64,000 nucleotides of DNA from Clarkia xantiana subsp. parviflora (lineage: Eukaryota > Streptophyta > Magnoliopsida > Myrtales > Onagraceae). The position numbers and the translations under genes were made by a program. The stretch is taken from the NCBI GenBank assembly GCA_036873135.1, contig JAPTYO010000009.1:24077756-24141755 (forward strand), given 5' to 3'. The notes beneath the pieces are model-generated. The model made no database searches. It had not been told where the DNA came from and saw only the letters and a program-made list of their open reading frames with translations. The stretch's first letter is position 1. Each line of letters opens with the position of its first letter. Shown here piece after piece: positions 1 to 12,482 of the stretch.

Positions 1-1338
1 TCTAATCACCACTCAACTGTTTGGTTAATCCATTTGGGATGTCGTTGGCAAATTGGTGATGACTTATCTGTTGATTTTTGGACTGACCCCTGGGTCCCAA
101 ACTTATCCTCCCTTCTTCAATGGAGATTGGGAATCGATGAAGCTAGACCTCTTGTTCAATAAACTCTTCAACTCGTACTTGGAATATGGAGTCTGAGATT
201 GCCCTACCAATGTTCCCTATACGTGACAGGTTTATTTGGCTTCATCACAAATCTGGATGTTACACAGTGAAATCAGGTCATCACATGCTTCGTTCACTTT
301 ATTTGTCTCAACTATTTGGTTCTACCTCTGCCTCTAATGACTATTAGTCCAACATTTTGGAGTAAATTTTGGCATTTTCCAATTCATCCTAAAATTAAGA
401 TGTTCGTCTGAAATAGTTGCAATGGAGGCTTGATTCTTGGCCATAACCTCCAAAGAAGTATTTCCACAATTGACTCATCTTGCCCTCTTTGCCTGGGAGC
501 TGAAGAAACCTGGTTTCATCTGATCTGGACTTGTCCTTTTGCTGAAATGATATGGTTTGCCTCACCTTTAGGAATTGTTTCTAGGTCATCCCTATTACAT
601 CAGTGATGGATTGATTACTATGGGATGCTCCTTCTCAGACTTCTAAGGAGCATCATCTCAAATTTACAAGAAAAAAATGCTTAGTTTTCGGGTTAATTGG
701 TTGACAAGAAATGCACTGGTCTTGAAGAATCAGCAACCCAATATTACTACTTTGATGAAGAGTTTATCTATTCTCTTCACTAATCTGGATGATTATATTA
801 TGTTTGCCTCAGACTCATTCTCCAGGAAGGCCCTTCATCCCAGCACGAACGACCACCACAGCTTTAAGTAGGGGAATCCCTGGCCTCTGCTGAAAAATCA
901 TCACAGATGGGGCAGTGTTTAAGGAGTCACAAATATTAGTTGGTGCGGCTGTTATGTTTAATGAATTTGGTGCTTTTTCTGCTTTGTCTATTGTTTTTGT
1001 TGTTGGTCTGGACCCACTTTTGGCAGAAGGGACTGCATACAGAGCAGAACTTTTGATGGCTAAACAGGTTGGACAACATCTTTATATGTTCTTCAGACTG
1101 ACTCGTTGATGTTGGAGAAAACCATCTCAAATCCAGCTTCTGCTTCTGTTTCCCTTTTGGGGTTCTTTGGAATATTTGTACTCTTATTTAGCCTTTTAAT
1201 GCTTTAACTACCTGTAAAGTTTCTAGACCTACTTGTAATGTCGCTCATGTCTTAGCTCGGAAGTGTTTTGCCTTAGGCCAGTTTAGATGCTGGATCTTTC
1301 CTAATATCCCACAGTTTTGGCTTTTGATTAGGTTGTAC

Positions 1339-2552
1339 TAGGGCTGAGCAAAAATCCCGACAAGCCCGAAATCTCGAAAAACTCGTCCCGAACCCGTTCC
1401 GAAAATCTCGTCCCGAGATGAACCCGGGCTCAATTCGGGCGGGACATTTTCTCTGAGATCGGGCTCGGGCCTTTTATACAAAAGCCCGAAATTCCCGAGC
1501 CCGTCCCGATACAATCTATTTTTTTAATAACTTTATTTTATTTATACCAGTGTTATCAGAACCGGACCGGACGTCGAACCGGCAAGGGTGCCGGTTCCCG
1601 GTTCACCGGTCAGACCGCCGGTCCGACCCGGTTCGGTTGCTGGTCCATATAATATATTATCTAATCCAGACCGCCGATTCGACCTGGTTTTTTTGTTTTT
1701 TTTTTAATGAAAGAAAATTCCGAACCGGCGAACCGCCCGGTTCGCCCAAAACCGGCCGGTTCGGTGAAAATCGGACTTCAGAACCGGGTTCGCTTACATC
1801 CTCCGAAAATGAGCAAACCGGACCGTTGAGGGGTCCAGTTCCGGTCCGACCGCGGTCGGACCGCCGGTCCGGTCCGGTTCTGATAACACTGATTTATACT
1901 GTCTTTCTCACTTTCCCATCTCTGTTTAATTATGTCCTGCAGCGGCCCCACCACCCAACTACCCACTATCGAAAGTAACATAGTCATTTAATTTTAGAGA
2001 GAAGATAAATATTGAAAGATGAAAAAACCTCACTAACCCTATTCAATCTTAGAGAGAGAAGATAGACATCTAGAGCTAGCCCTTTTCTCCTCATTCAATG
2101 CTTTGGTCTCCACTGCACTAGATATGCATATACTTGTAGTAGTCAACTCAGATTGCATCTGTTCTACACTCTGATACTACAGATTAATGGGAAAGATCTC
2201 GCTCATTACTAGGTTGGTGTTTCTATCACTTTGGTATCAATATTTCATTCTTCCTTTCTTCTCGATAGAGATCAATTTCTATTTATGTCTATCTTCCCTC
2301 TTCCATAAGAGAGAGAGATTGATACATTTACTAACTACTCAATTTTCTCCTCTGTCATTCAATTGAATTTGAAGTTTGATTTTTTTTTTTTTTTCGTTTC
2401 AAATTCGGGCTAGCCCGAGCCCGAGTTCCGAAGTCCCGACTCGGGCGGGACATTTCCCTTAAATTCGAGCTCGGGCTAAAATTATGCGTCCCGAATTTTT
2501 CGGGCTCGGGCTCATGAAAAAGCCCGCCCGCCCCGTCCCGAGCTCACCCCTA
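1339..2552. mobile_element. hAT-type non-autonomous element with 8-bp TSD
   Basis: The ends are inverted repeats of TAGGG(C/G)TGAGC type (1339-1349 and 2542-2552). The 8 bases before (ggttgtac, 1331-1338) and after (ggctgtac, 2553-2560) match except for one base, as expected for a hAT target duplication. Both subterminal regions carry GC-rich gggctcggg/cccgagccc motifs. There is no transposase reading frame. It sits in the 3' UTR of the LINE and is itself interrupted at 1548-1891. Confidence 0.75.
1548..1891. mobile_element. hAT-type MITE with perfect 8-bp TSD
   Basis: A 344-bp element starting CAGTGTTATCAGAACCGG and ending with its reverse complement. It is flanked by exact copies of atttatac (1540-1547 and 1892-1899). 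It is GC-rich, with many accgg/ccggt repeats. The same terminus family appears at 21419, and a related one at 56202-57058. Confidence 0.85.
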
Positions 2553-2610
2553 GGCTGTACTGAATTTTTGTTGTTGTTTTCAATATAATTGCATATTTCA
2601 CAAAAAAAAA

Positions 2611-3302
2611 TTAATGAATATTAAAATAAATTGTGTTCACGTTATAAATATCAGGCAACCCACTGACTCCTTTTGTAAATATTAGATTTTTTTTTAAAAG
2701 TTATTGTGTTTTGCTATATATTTTAATTGAAATAATTATCCTGGTTAGAAAAGTGTTCGGTTAAATTTCTAAATTTAAAATGTGACAAGAACCGAGTATT
2801 GATCAATTGAGTCTGGACACTATTTTAACACTAATATAAGTTATTAGGTATCGATTTTTATCTTTAGAAAATTGTTCGATTAATTTTCTGAATTTAAAAT
2901 GTATTTGATGAAAAGACGGATGATTGACGAAAGTACCAATTACCATTATTTTGAAACATGTTATACATTTTAAAACACGTTGATACCAAAAATCATCTAT
3001 TCGAACTTATTGTATGTGTTAAGTCATTTTCCCAATTAATTGGGCATCTCGTAGTACATTAGATTAGAGTAACTACAATTTCTAATTGAATAAAAGAGAG
3101 CTAAGTAATAAGATTTACAACCGTCATTTTAAAGTTAAAAGCTCAAAATTTAAAATTGATAAGCTCTTTCTGAATCGATTGAATGTGGATGTTACAAAAT
3201 AATAATTTTTTATGGGGTCTTAAAAAATAAAATTGGGTCTTGGTGTCTTACGTCAAACAATGTTTTGAAATTATGTCCATTTGTAATATAATAATTCATT
3301 TG
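2611..3302. other. AT-rich intergenic repeat; diverged tandem and dispersed copies
   Basis: No gene is seen. A diverged direct repeat of about 120 bp spacing is visible (2748-2800 and 2868-2920; both contain a gttcg(g/a)ttaa and tttaaaatgt core). From about 3010 to 3260 the sequence resembles 60690-60900, so this is a dispersed repeat family. The superfamily is not recognised. Confidence 0.5.
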
Positions 3303-3375
3303 AGCGTCTTAAATCAGCTGGTAAAGCGCATGGCTTTTAACCATGTGGACGTGGTTTCGATTCCCACAGACGGCG
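3303..3375 (+). pseudogene. tRNA-Lys(TTT) pseudogene
   Basis: The anticodon stem-loop is perfect (CATGG, loop CTTTTAA, CCATG), giving anticodon TTT. The 3' acceptor half (AGACGGC plus G) matches plant tRNA-Lys. The 5' acceptor start has two mispairs, the D stem has three mispaired positions, and the first T-arm pair next to the loop is lost. It was once a tRNA-Lys and is probably not functional. No introns or terminal CCA are seen. Confidence 0.7.
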
Positions 3376-4333
3376 TATTTGTTTGCACTTAAGAAGAAAT
3401 TCTAGCTAGTTTTTTTGGTATTTAACCCCTATATATGAAGTTAAGATTAGCTCTTTATGAATCTGTGTCTGATACCCACCGAGCCTTGGGTGGGAGCTGT
3501 CTCATGGGCTATTATTTCACTTCCTAAGATCAAGTTCGAGCTATCAACGTTTCGCTTGTTCAACTTGACGGGTATGCCTAAGTTTAGAGCCTTTGTAATT
3601 ATCTTTGAGTTACACATTAAATAGATATATCGGCTCTTATCAGTATGCATTAAGATCTTGAGTGGATAAATACCAAGGTAGTCCTAAGAGAGTTAGTGGT
3701 TCTAGAACTAACTCCATGAGATATAGAAGTCATCTGAACTTCATAATTTCATGATTTTATGATTATTCTTTGGCATGTCTGTAAGTATTCAAACAGTTAA
3801 ATTGGTTGAATTGATATTCTAACCATTTTCTGATCTCCATTTCTTGCATGCTTTGGGGCAATTCCAGCGATTCCTGTTCTCTCCATCTAAGTGTAACATG
3901 GCTTCTTAAGCATTATACGATTCTCCTTCTGCATCCAGCTATTGTAACAATGGGTTCATTGTTACTTATGTGAATCTCTACCACATGGAGGAATTGACAG
4001 ATGCCAACTGATGATGATGATGAGTCTGATGTGGATGTACTGATTGGTGTATATGGACCTAAGAAACAAACTTTTGTGGGAGCAGATCAAGAGTCATTTA
4101 TCGGACAAAGCGGTGTATAAGTGGGTGGGTGGGGTGAGGGTTTTTGTGTATTGTATAGCAAGCTAGGTAGGGTGGTGGTGACTGGTGTGAGTTTTTGCAG
4201 CAGCGGATGTTGCAGGCTTATACACTAACTATACATACTTGTCGTTGATGATGTAATTATCACCTTCCCATGGATGGAGTTTAGTTCCACTTTGCCATTT
4301 GGTTTAAAGAAACCGTTTATTGGGCTTTGTTAG

Positions 4334-4386
<53 letters not shown>

Positions 4387-4800
4387 CTTTCATTTTGAGT
4401 GAGAAGATCAAATAAAATATCAAATAAAGATAATATAAGCTATTTAAAGAAAACAAACCGAAGAAGATACAACTTCTACAACATGCAATAATAATATAAA
4501 TTTCCTTCCAAGCAACCAAATGGTTCGCTTAAGTCAAAGTTAGAAATTATTCCATAAACAAAAATAAGCATAACCAAGGCTAGCTAGCTTTCACCAAAAA
4601 AACATACAGCATACTAATAATCTTTCTATTCTAGATTGATAGAAAGAAAGAAACCAATTAGGGTATCTCTAATTAAGTACCTCATTGCTATAATTGTTGA
4701 CTTCACAGAAACATAACTAAGATGGTTGAAAAATCTATGTTAAGCTGCTAATCCATCCATCATTAATTAATCAGTTGTCAATATGATCATTCAGTGTCTG
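3376..4800. other. Intergenic, no clear gene
   Basis: Only short frames occur. One 39-codon frame from ATG 4001 to stop 4120 is acidic (D-rich start) but matches nothing I recognise. A (TA)n microsatellite is present at about 4334-4381. Confidence 0.4.
4334..4381. repeat. (TA)n microsatellite
   Basis: About 24 uninterrupted TA dinucleotides. Confidence 0.95.
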
Positions 4801-5060
4801 CTACGGCAACTGCATGTTTACAATGTCTTCTCTCGGCAAAGTATACATTGATCCATTCACCGACTCATTCGCCATTTGTTGTTGTTCTTTAGTTGTTAAT
4901 GTCAACAGGTTTGAAGAAATAGATGTCTTCTCTCGGCAAAGTATACACTGATCCATTACCCGAATCATTTGCCATCTGATGTGGTTCTTTAGTTGTTAAT
5001 GTCAACCGGTTTGAAGAAGCAGAAGATTCCTTATTCTTACCCAACACTTCTTTTGCATCT
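4801..5060 (-). pseudogene. Exon-like coding fragment with a 100-bp tandem duplication
   Basis: Two direct copies of about 100 bp begin at 4823 and 4923 and are roughly 85% alike by eye. On the - strand both read as a similar protein tail containing TLTTKE...MAN(D/E)S...YTLPREDI. The copy nearer 4801 ends in stop TAG (plus strand 4801-4803). Because 100 is not a multiple of three, the duplication shifts the frame, so the copies cannot be read through together. Upstream on the - strand a possible acceptor (…attag) precedes the frame at about 5060. The family is not recognised. It is probably the last exon of a broken or captured gene. Confidence 0.35.
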
Positions 5061-5265
5061 AATTTTGCATACCCAAGCTACATAAAGAAACAAGCCTCAG
5101 CTGAAGTGGTCATTTTGATCTTGCAGAAATGTTCTACCCCTGGGTAAAAGATTATGACTAGGATGAATAAAAATATAAAATGGTGCTGGTATACATATCT
5201 TAGTCGACACCATTATATATTCTTATTCATATATATAAAATGGTTCAATGTTTTGAGTGACTTCA

Positions 5266-6056
5266 TGTTGGAATTATTGAGGGTAAATATGCAAATTTAC
5301 AAAGTCCGAGGACCAAAATGCAATATTCTAAAATTCAATGACTAAAAAGCAATTAGTCAAATTTCGGTTACTTACATGTAACTAAAACAGTTAACATGCA
5401 AAATATAGGCAACACCGAAATTATACGTAAAATCGACACAAAACGAATACGTATTTTATATACTGAGGCCCGTGCTAATCACAGTCTCCTTAGGGCAATT
5501 TCGCCCCTCCCCACCCTCGGGTTATGCAAAGGGGTTTATACAAGGGGCGATCACCTCCCAGGATTCAACAGTGTCATCGAATCGTGTTATGCATGCAACA
5601 CGCTCGACCGAACCGAACCCAATACCTGAACTCAAACAAAGAACGGGAAAGCCGACGACAACGGCTAAAAAACAACTAGAAAGGTTGAACACGACATAAG
5701 TCGAAATCAACCTAAGAAGAACTCTGCAATTCGTCAACACGAAGAACAGAGGAGGAGAAAAATAACTTGGATTCCAAAAATATGGATTCCGAAAATATTG
5801 GATACTCAACCAAAAAGGAAGAGATCTCATTTTTTCATTCTACCAAAAAAGTGAAGAGGAAGACTCCTTTATATAGGAGAAGAGAAGGGAGGATGAGAGC
5901 TCATCTATTCGATGTGGTACAAAACTCTTTTCACAAATTCCATTCACAAAAAATGGGCTAGATTTAACATTGGGCTCAATAATAAAAAACATTTGGGCTC
6001 TAAACAAGATTAGTCCAAAAAAAAAAAAAAAAAAAAAATTGGCCCATTTTCCAACA
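5266..6056 (-). repeat. 3' LTR of the Copia element (left on the + strand)
   Basis: 791 bp, TGTTGG...CCAACA. It differs from the partner at 11012-11803 by only a handful of substitutions outside an A-tract length difference near 6017-6038. Confidence 0.9.
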
Positions 6057-7739
6057 ATCCCCCACATGAATGGAAATTGAAAATTTAGACACGAATTTTG
6101 AGTTCAACGGTCAATACCTGCAAAGGATAGGTAGGGGTAACCCCTTTGAACCTATCCCTTGTGAGATCATGTCTTCTCTACTGACTGGTCGGTAGACGCG
6201 ATGTCCTTGAACCGACTGTCGTTGGTGTAGATGACGACATAACCCACACAGGTACCTTCCTAGTATGGTTCGGTTCACGCCCTGTGATCCCTAGGCCCTA
6301 GATCACTCGCCTGGTTCTGCAAGCGTTTCTAAAAATTGCGCCCTCAACAATTCCTTTCGAAGCGGCCCCACTTCTCACTCGCATAGGTGATTCTATGTCT
6401 CAAGAGCATCTTCACGACTCTGAGTTCTCCTTACGAATCATTAAAAGCTTTGTGTGAAAATGACCTTGATTAAGTAATTTTCAATTACTGTTATAAGATC
6501 AACACCAGCAAAAGCTTAACCTCTTCTCCATCACTGTTTGCATCATAGGAATGGGCTTTGGGGTTTGACCCCCACAGTGATCACACTCACTCTTGTGATT
6601 AGGTTGTCCCATTGAACCAAGTTCTTGGGATCTCCAGTCATCATGGTTGGGTTTTCCTTCTCAAGAGTGTTTCCTCCACGGGCTTTAGCCCCATTCCTTT
6701 TCGACGCTTGGCCAAATAACTCTCTGTTTAACCCTTTCGGGTAGTGGATCCGCTATTTATCTGCCGACTTTACGATATCGGGCTCAATAAATATATTTGA
6801 GAGCAACTCTCTAAAGGAATTATGACGTATATGTCTAAACATTCCATTATCCAGGTTATACTGTGTTATACAGATTGATCATCGCAACGTTGCATCAATG
6901 TTTTCAAACCAACAAAGTCCTCAGACTATCATTTCCTGCAGGAATAATTTTGTTAATCCAACATCTAAATTTAGATTGATTCTTTTGTGGACAACAGCTT
7001 CGCAAAGTGTCCCATTTCCCAACCTTTAACAAAGGTTTTCATGCCAAATGGGGGGTGCACCACTTATTTCTGCTTTAACATTGTCTCTTAAAGAAAATCT
7101 TCAACATTTCATTAGATTGGATTTAATTTGGATTAAACCAAAACAAACTCATCAATCTTGCACTAACACAGGTTTTGGCCAATTAGTAAAATCCTCGAGA
7201 AAATGACATAGTCATTTTGCATATTCGGCACATTTCTCCAGTACAATAACTCAGACTTAATCGTCGATCTGGCTATGACTGTTTGTTTTGAGGATTTTCT
7301 ACAACACTGTTGCACCTCGTAAGGTGAATACGTAACCCCTTATACTCAAGGTGGTAGTGTCTAATCGGATATCCATTTTGCATCAATATAAAATTCTATC
7401 ACATAAGGATATCTCTTTGTGTAGACCATGATTACGAATATGTCTCAGATACCTAAGTACCCTGATTACCCCGTTCTAGTGGAAAAACTAGGGTTACTCG
7501 TATATCGACTCAATACACTTACAACGTGAGCGATATCTGGTCTAGTGCATGACATTAAGTACATGACACTTCCAATAATTCGAGCGTACTCAATTTGGGA
7601 AAACCATTCTCCCTTATTCTTTGAAATTACTTACTCGTATCTATTGGAGTACTGACCTCGTTCTTGTCATCTTTGTTGAATTTATCCAAATACTTGTCAA
7701 TATATGAGTTTGACTTAGAATGAGACATTCTTATGATCT

Positions 7740-8060
7740 AATGAGTTTTAATCCAAAGATCACATCGGCAAGATCCATGTCTTTCAGGTCAATACTCAAA
7801 TTCAACATAGATCCAATGGACCGGACCACCTCATCGTTATTTCCAACGATTAGTATGTCATCAACGTAAAACGTTTTTCATACTTATTTATTTTGAAACA
7901 TTTCTCCAATAAAACGCTGTCAAATTTATAAAGCCATTGTCTAGGCATCTGTCTAAGACTATACATAGATTTGACAAGTTTACAAACTTTCTTTTCCTGC
8001 TCTCGCGCAGAGAAACCCTCAGGTTGTTCCATGTAGATTTCTTCCTCTAAATCTCCATGT
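7740..8060 (-). pseudogene. Copia reverse transcriptase fragment
   Basis: On the - strand one frame (7850-8032) gives a 60-aa piece reading MEQPEGF...KVCKLVKSMYSLRQMPRQWLYKFDSVLLEKCF, a typical Copia RT segment between the EEIYMEQPEGF and YVDD motifs. The YVDD-ILIVGN motif itself lies at about 7826-7862 in a different frame, so at least one frameshift separates them. It is a remnant of the pol polyprotein that would copy element RNA in virus-like particles. It is non-functional. Confidence 0.8.
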
Positions 8061-9214
8061 ATGAAAGTTGTTTTTCACATCTATTTGATGTACTTCTAGA
8101 ATTTGCAAGGCTGCAATCGCAAGAACCATCCTTATGAATGTGATTCTAGTTACTGGATAATATGTATCAAAATAATTCCATCATTCCTTTTGTCTATAAT
8201 CTTTTATGACAAGTCGGCTTTGTAATTATCAATTGATCCATCTTCTTTCATTTTACGTTTGAATATCCACTTGTAGCCTAACGGTTTGTCTCCGGGCGGA
8301 AGATCCACCAGCTCCCAAGTGTGGTTCTGCAAGATGGACTCAATTTCACTATTGATTGCCTCTTTTCATAGAGGTCTCTCAGAAGAGTTTACGTCTTCGT
8401 GGTAAGTCTAAGGTTCGGCTTCAAGCATATAGGTCAAAAAACTGGACCATAGGATTTTTCAATCCTCGCCCTTTTACTCATCATGGGCTCGACCTCAACA
8501 TGCCCTCCATGTTCTCGGTCTTGACTATTTTTCCTCTATAGTCTCATATGCTTGCCTCTCCTCTAGACTTAGCCAAAAATACATTTTCCAAAGACATATG
8601 CATTTATTGATTACATTAACGTATCTTTGTGTTTATTTGACACTTTCGATTCAAATCGATACACGTTACTATTCTGAGCAAACCCTATGAAAATGCAATC
8701 AACGGTTTAGGGAATGTATGCGTCTTTTCCGTAGAGGTATCATAATTTTTAGCAAGACACCCCCCACATTCGAAGGCACAACTCAAACATAGTTTTATCT
8801 TCCTTCTTATGGGGTACCTTATTCAAAAGGTAATTGCTAGTTAAATAGCTACCCCGTCATAACCCTAAAACAAACATGGTCTCAACCATACTATTTTAAT
8901 TTCTACCAGAAAAATGTAATGTGTTAACACACGAGTTGGGTATGAAGTTATTACTAATTCTCAACCACGTCATCATTGATCCTCGGATCATCCTTTTATC
9001 GTTGTAGATCCTCAGACCATTAACACATCAACACACATTTTTTTTTCAGACCGTTGCGTTTCTCAAACGGTATGATCCTCAGACCAATAAAAGGCCTCGA
9101 CTGTTGCACCGCAAGTGCCAAAACAACATTTTCATATTTTTATCTAATGCGCACTAAGCCAAAACCTTGACCGTCGACAACGTTATTAATACTAATTAGT
9201 TCAAAATAAACATT

Positions 9215-9300
9215 AAAACGTTGCCCGGTTGGATCGAACCCGCAACCCAACTCCATCGGGGTTTTATGCGGTGTGCAATGACTTCACCGATTAAATCGTG
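9215..9300 (-). other. tRNA-like / SINE-like patch inside the Copia internal region
   Basis: On the - strand a box-B-like GGTTCGATCC lies at about 9231-9240 within an unusually GC-rich patch. A clear A box or full cloverleaf could not be folded by eye. It may be a SINE remnant or simply chance. Confidence 0.2.
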
Positions 9301-11011
9301 TTTAAGTCAACATTCTCTAAACAGAGAATAATCGTTGCCGCATTTCTCATTGTGAAAACAATTAATAGTTGAAACTCAAGTTTTTGTTTGTAAACCATGA
9401 ATTTGTTAATTGTTTCATTTTTTCCTTCATCAAGTACACATAGCGATATTTCGTACTATCATCTACGAAAGTAATGAAGTACTTATTTCCCGCCTCGCGT
9501 TTGGACATATATTAAGTCAAAAACTTCGCTATGTATTTAGACCAAGAAGTTCGGTAATCCTTTCGGCCGAATAAGTTTCGCTTCAACGCAAACTTCACAT
9601 TTAAGTTATTGATCTATTTTGATTTTAGGAATATGAACCATGTTAGATAACCTCTGCAAGGTATCGTAATTAACATGTTCTAAATTATTGTGCCACAAAT
9701 TTAGCACAAGAAGGAACATTCTTATCTCATGTTCACTATAGGCACTACGCCCAATGCAAAAACATTTTTATTCATGTTTACTTCAGGCACTACGGCCATT
9801 ACACTTAAAGTAATTCAACTTCATCCAATCAAATTTTTCGTCTATCTGTATTTAACGTACAGTTCTTTTGACGATTTCGAGTGCTCCCAATAGGGACGCT
9901 TCCTCCTCATTTTTTTTTTTCCAGAATTGTCAAAAAAAAATTCCATCTTTTGACTTCAACTTTTGAAGTAAGTCTCGGCGACTTTCCCTGCATTATAGAC
10001 GGCGGCCTAAACGAGTGTCCAACCTCGGTAATCAAGGCGTCGGTATATGGGATAGCATCACTCGCTAGAATAATAACATTTATAGACCACATCGTGAAGA
10101 TGGTGGTCTTTCCCAATTTTAGAGTTGTCCGCCAAGTGTTAGCTACATTCTCATTGAGTAGCGTTCAAACATTGGACTTATGACCAACTCCTTGAGATTT
10201 TTTTTTTTAAGTCTGAGTGGTTCGTACCCGACCCCACAATAGTAATCTGGGACATCAAATTCAGATTACTATAATTCAAATAACGATTTGAACTTCTGAT
10301 TTCAGTAATTAAGTTTAATCACTTCAATTACAAAAATCAATTTTTTTTCCTTATGTTGAACAGAAAAATAAACCTGGACACGGTTAATTTCGGTTTTGAC
10401 AAAACCAAACCTTCACGGAGCTAACCTTCTGAGTAAACACTCATGTACACATATCGCGGCGTACATACGTGCTAAGGTTCAGGTGTGTGCAATCGATTCG
10501 TTGATTCACACGTACATTTATATCACATGTAATAGTTAGTGTTTTAGACAAGGAAATAAAATTTCCATAACAATTTTCATACACTCTAAATCGGCTTTAA
10601 CCGACTTCTTAATCCAATTTTCAACAATGGATTCAACGACCCCATAAGCCTCAACGGCTAAAGTGTGTCAAGTCACCAAAGCCTCCTTAGCAAACATATC
10701 AATTTCGGATGCCTTAATATGTTTAACAACCTTGACCATATCGATTTTTCATAGTAGTCTCAACGACTTAGCGACCTCAACGGTCCTAATAGTCTCAACG
10801 GCTTTTGACGACTTTACCAGTCTCGACGACCTAAATGGCCTTAGCGATTTTATCAGTCGCATGTGCTCTCGAGCATGTTCACATTTTCAACATCATTGTT
10901 CGACAATATTTGTGAACTTTTAGAGAATAAATAATTTTCTCCAAAAAATTGAATCTCAAAATTCAATTAAGCATCCTCTCATAAAACCAACAAATTAACT
11001 TGCCTTAAGAT

Positions 11012-11803
11012 TGTTGGAATTATTGAGGGTAAATATGCAAATTTACAAAGTCCGAGGACCAAAATGCAATATTCTAAAATTCAATGACTAAAAAGCAATT
11101 AGTCAAATTTCGGTTACTTACATGTAACTATACCAGTTAACATGCAAAATATAGGCAACACCGAAATTATACGTAAAATCGACACAAAACGAATACGTAT
11201 TTTATATACTGAGGCCCGTGCTAATCACAGTCTCCTTAGGGCAATTTCGCCCCTCCCCACCCTCGGGTTATGCAAAGGGGTTTATACAAGGGGCGATCAC
11301 CTCCCAGGATTCAACAGTGTCATCGAATCGTGTTATGCATGCAACACGCTCGACCGAACCGAACCCAATACCTGAACTCAAACAAAGAACGGGAAAGCCG
11401 ACGACAACGGCTAAAAAACAACTAGAAAGGTTGAACACGACATAAGTCGAAATCAACTTAAGAAGAACTCTGCAATTCGTCAACACGAAGAACAGAGGAG
11501 GAGAAAAATAACTTGGATTCCAAAAATATGGATTCCGAAAATATTGGATACTCAACCAAAAAGGAAGAGATCTCATTTTTTCATTCTACCAAAAAAGTGA
11601 AGAGGAAGACTCCTTTATATAGGAGAAGAGAAGGGAGCATGAGAGCTCATCTATTCGATGTGGTACAAAACTCTTTTCACAAATTCCATTCACAAAAAAT
11701 GGGCTAGATTTAACATTGGGCTCAATAATAAAAAACATTTGGGCTCTAAACAAGATTAGTCCAAAAAAAAAAATAATAATAAAAATTGGCCAATTTTCCA
11801 ACA
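11012..11803 (-). repeat. 5' LTR of the Copia element (right on the + strand)
   Basis: 792 bp, TG...CA, followed by the target duplication cttca. Near-identity with the left LTR indicates a recent insertion. Confidence 0.9.
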
Positions 11804-11891
11804 CTTCACAGTATTGCTGTTGGGAATGGTTCAAATATACATATCTTATCCTTTTATTGTCCAACCCTGTCATTTGCAGATTTATTGATTT

Positions 11892-11922
<31 letters not shown>

Positions 11923-11927
<5 letters not shown>

Positions 11928-12482
11928 ATGGGCACTGAACCGGTTCAGGCCGAACCGGTTCCGGACCGGACCGGAACTGTTTTAAACGGTCCGGTCCAAT
12001 AATAACTAGGGTTTTTTTTTGGCTTAGGTTGGTCTAAAAAAAACTGGACTGGTTTGAACCGGTCCAGAACCGGTCCAGAACCGGTTTTGGACTGTTTTTT
12101 AAAAAAACAAGTTCTGGACCGGTTTTGTATGTCGGACCGGTTTTATCAATAAAAATCGGTCCAAAACCAGTCAAAACCAGTCACAACCAGTCAGAAACCG
12201 GTCAAAACCGGTCAGAAACCGGTCAAAAACCGGATTTAAAAAAAAAAAAAAAAATCTCGGTCAAAACGTTTTTTTTTTTTTTTTTACTAAAAAGCGGTTC
12301 AAAACCGGTCCGGTCCGGACTGGTTTATTGGACTGGTTTGGTATACCCCTTGGACTGGTTCCAATTTAGGGGTTATAAACCAGTCCAATTTGGACCGGTT
12401 CACTCCGAACCGGTTCCAAACGGTCCGGTTCCAGACCAGTTCCGAACCAGTCCGGCCGGACCGGTTTTTATGCCCAAGCCTA
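11923..12482. mobile_element. hAT-type MITE rich in accgg/ccggt repeats
   Basis: The ends TAGGGATGGGCA (11923-11934) and TGCCCAAGCCTA (12471-12482) are imperfect inverted repeats inserted in a TA run (tatatata on both sides, consistent with an 8-bp duplication). The core contains short tandem repeats of gtc-aaaacc units at about 12169-12233 plus A and T tracts. There is no coding capacity. Confidence 0.75.

Larger units (their letters stand above)
1..2610 (+). mobile_element. LINE (L1-type non-LTR retrotransposon), 3' part, broken
   Basis: The + strand reads, with several stops and frameshifts, as the zinc-binding tail of a plant LINE reverse transcriptase (C-x2-C ... H-x4-C around 481-530). 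An RNase H-like segment follows (about 905-1120; DGAVF-like start, then AYRAELLMA). The 3' end is an A tract at 2601-2610 after a short T-rich UTR. The element enters the window from the left, so its 5' part is not seen. Its 3' UTR is split by a hAT-type element at 1339-2552. It is non-functional because no frame stays open for more than about 65 codons. Confidence 0.8.
5266..11803 (-). mobile_element. Copia LTR retrotransposon, near-identical LTRs, decayed coding region
   Basis: LTRs lie at 5266-6056 and 11012-11803, both TG...CA, flanked by the exact 5-bp duplication cttca (5261-5265, 11804-11808). The orientation is minus: just inside the left LTR a purine tract reads TGGGGGATT on the - strand. 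Coding is recognisable only in fragments, notably Copia reverse transcriptase at about 7820-8035 (-), with the YVDD active site and a Y-S-L-R-Q-M-P-R-Q-W segment. Integrase and gag regions (about 8300-11000) are too broken to read. No obvious tRNA-Met primer site follows the 5' LTR. Confidence 0.85.

Noticed and set aside
1550..1978. 142-codon open frame on the + strand
   Set aside because: It covers a hAT-type MITE with inverted repeats and runs out into the surrounding element. The arginine/proline richness comes from ccggt repeats.
5396..5961. Open frames repeated exactly at 11142-11707
   Set aside because: They lie in the two LTRs of the Copia element and are repeated because the LTRs are identical. 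No gene.
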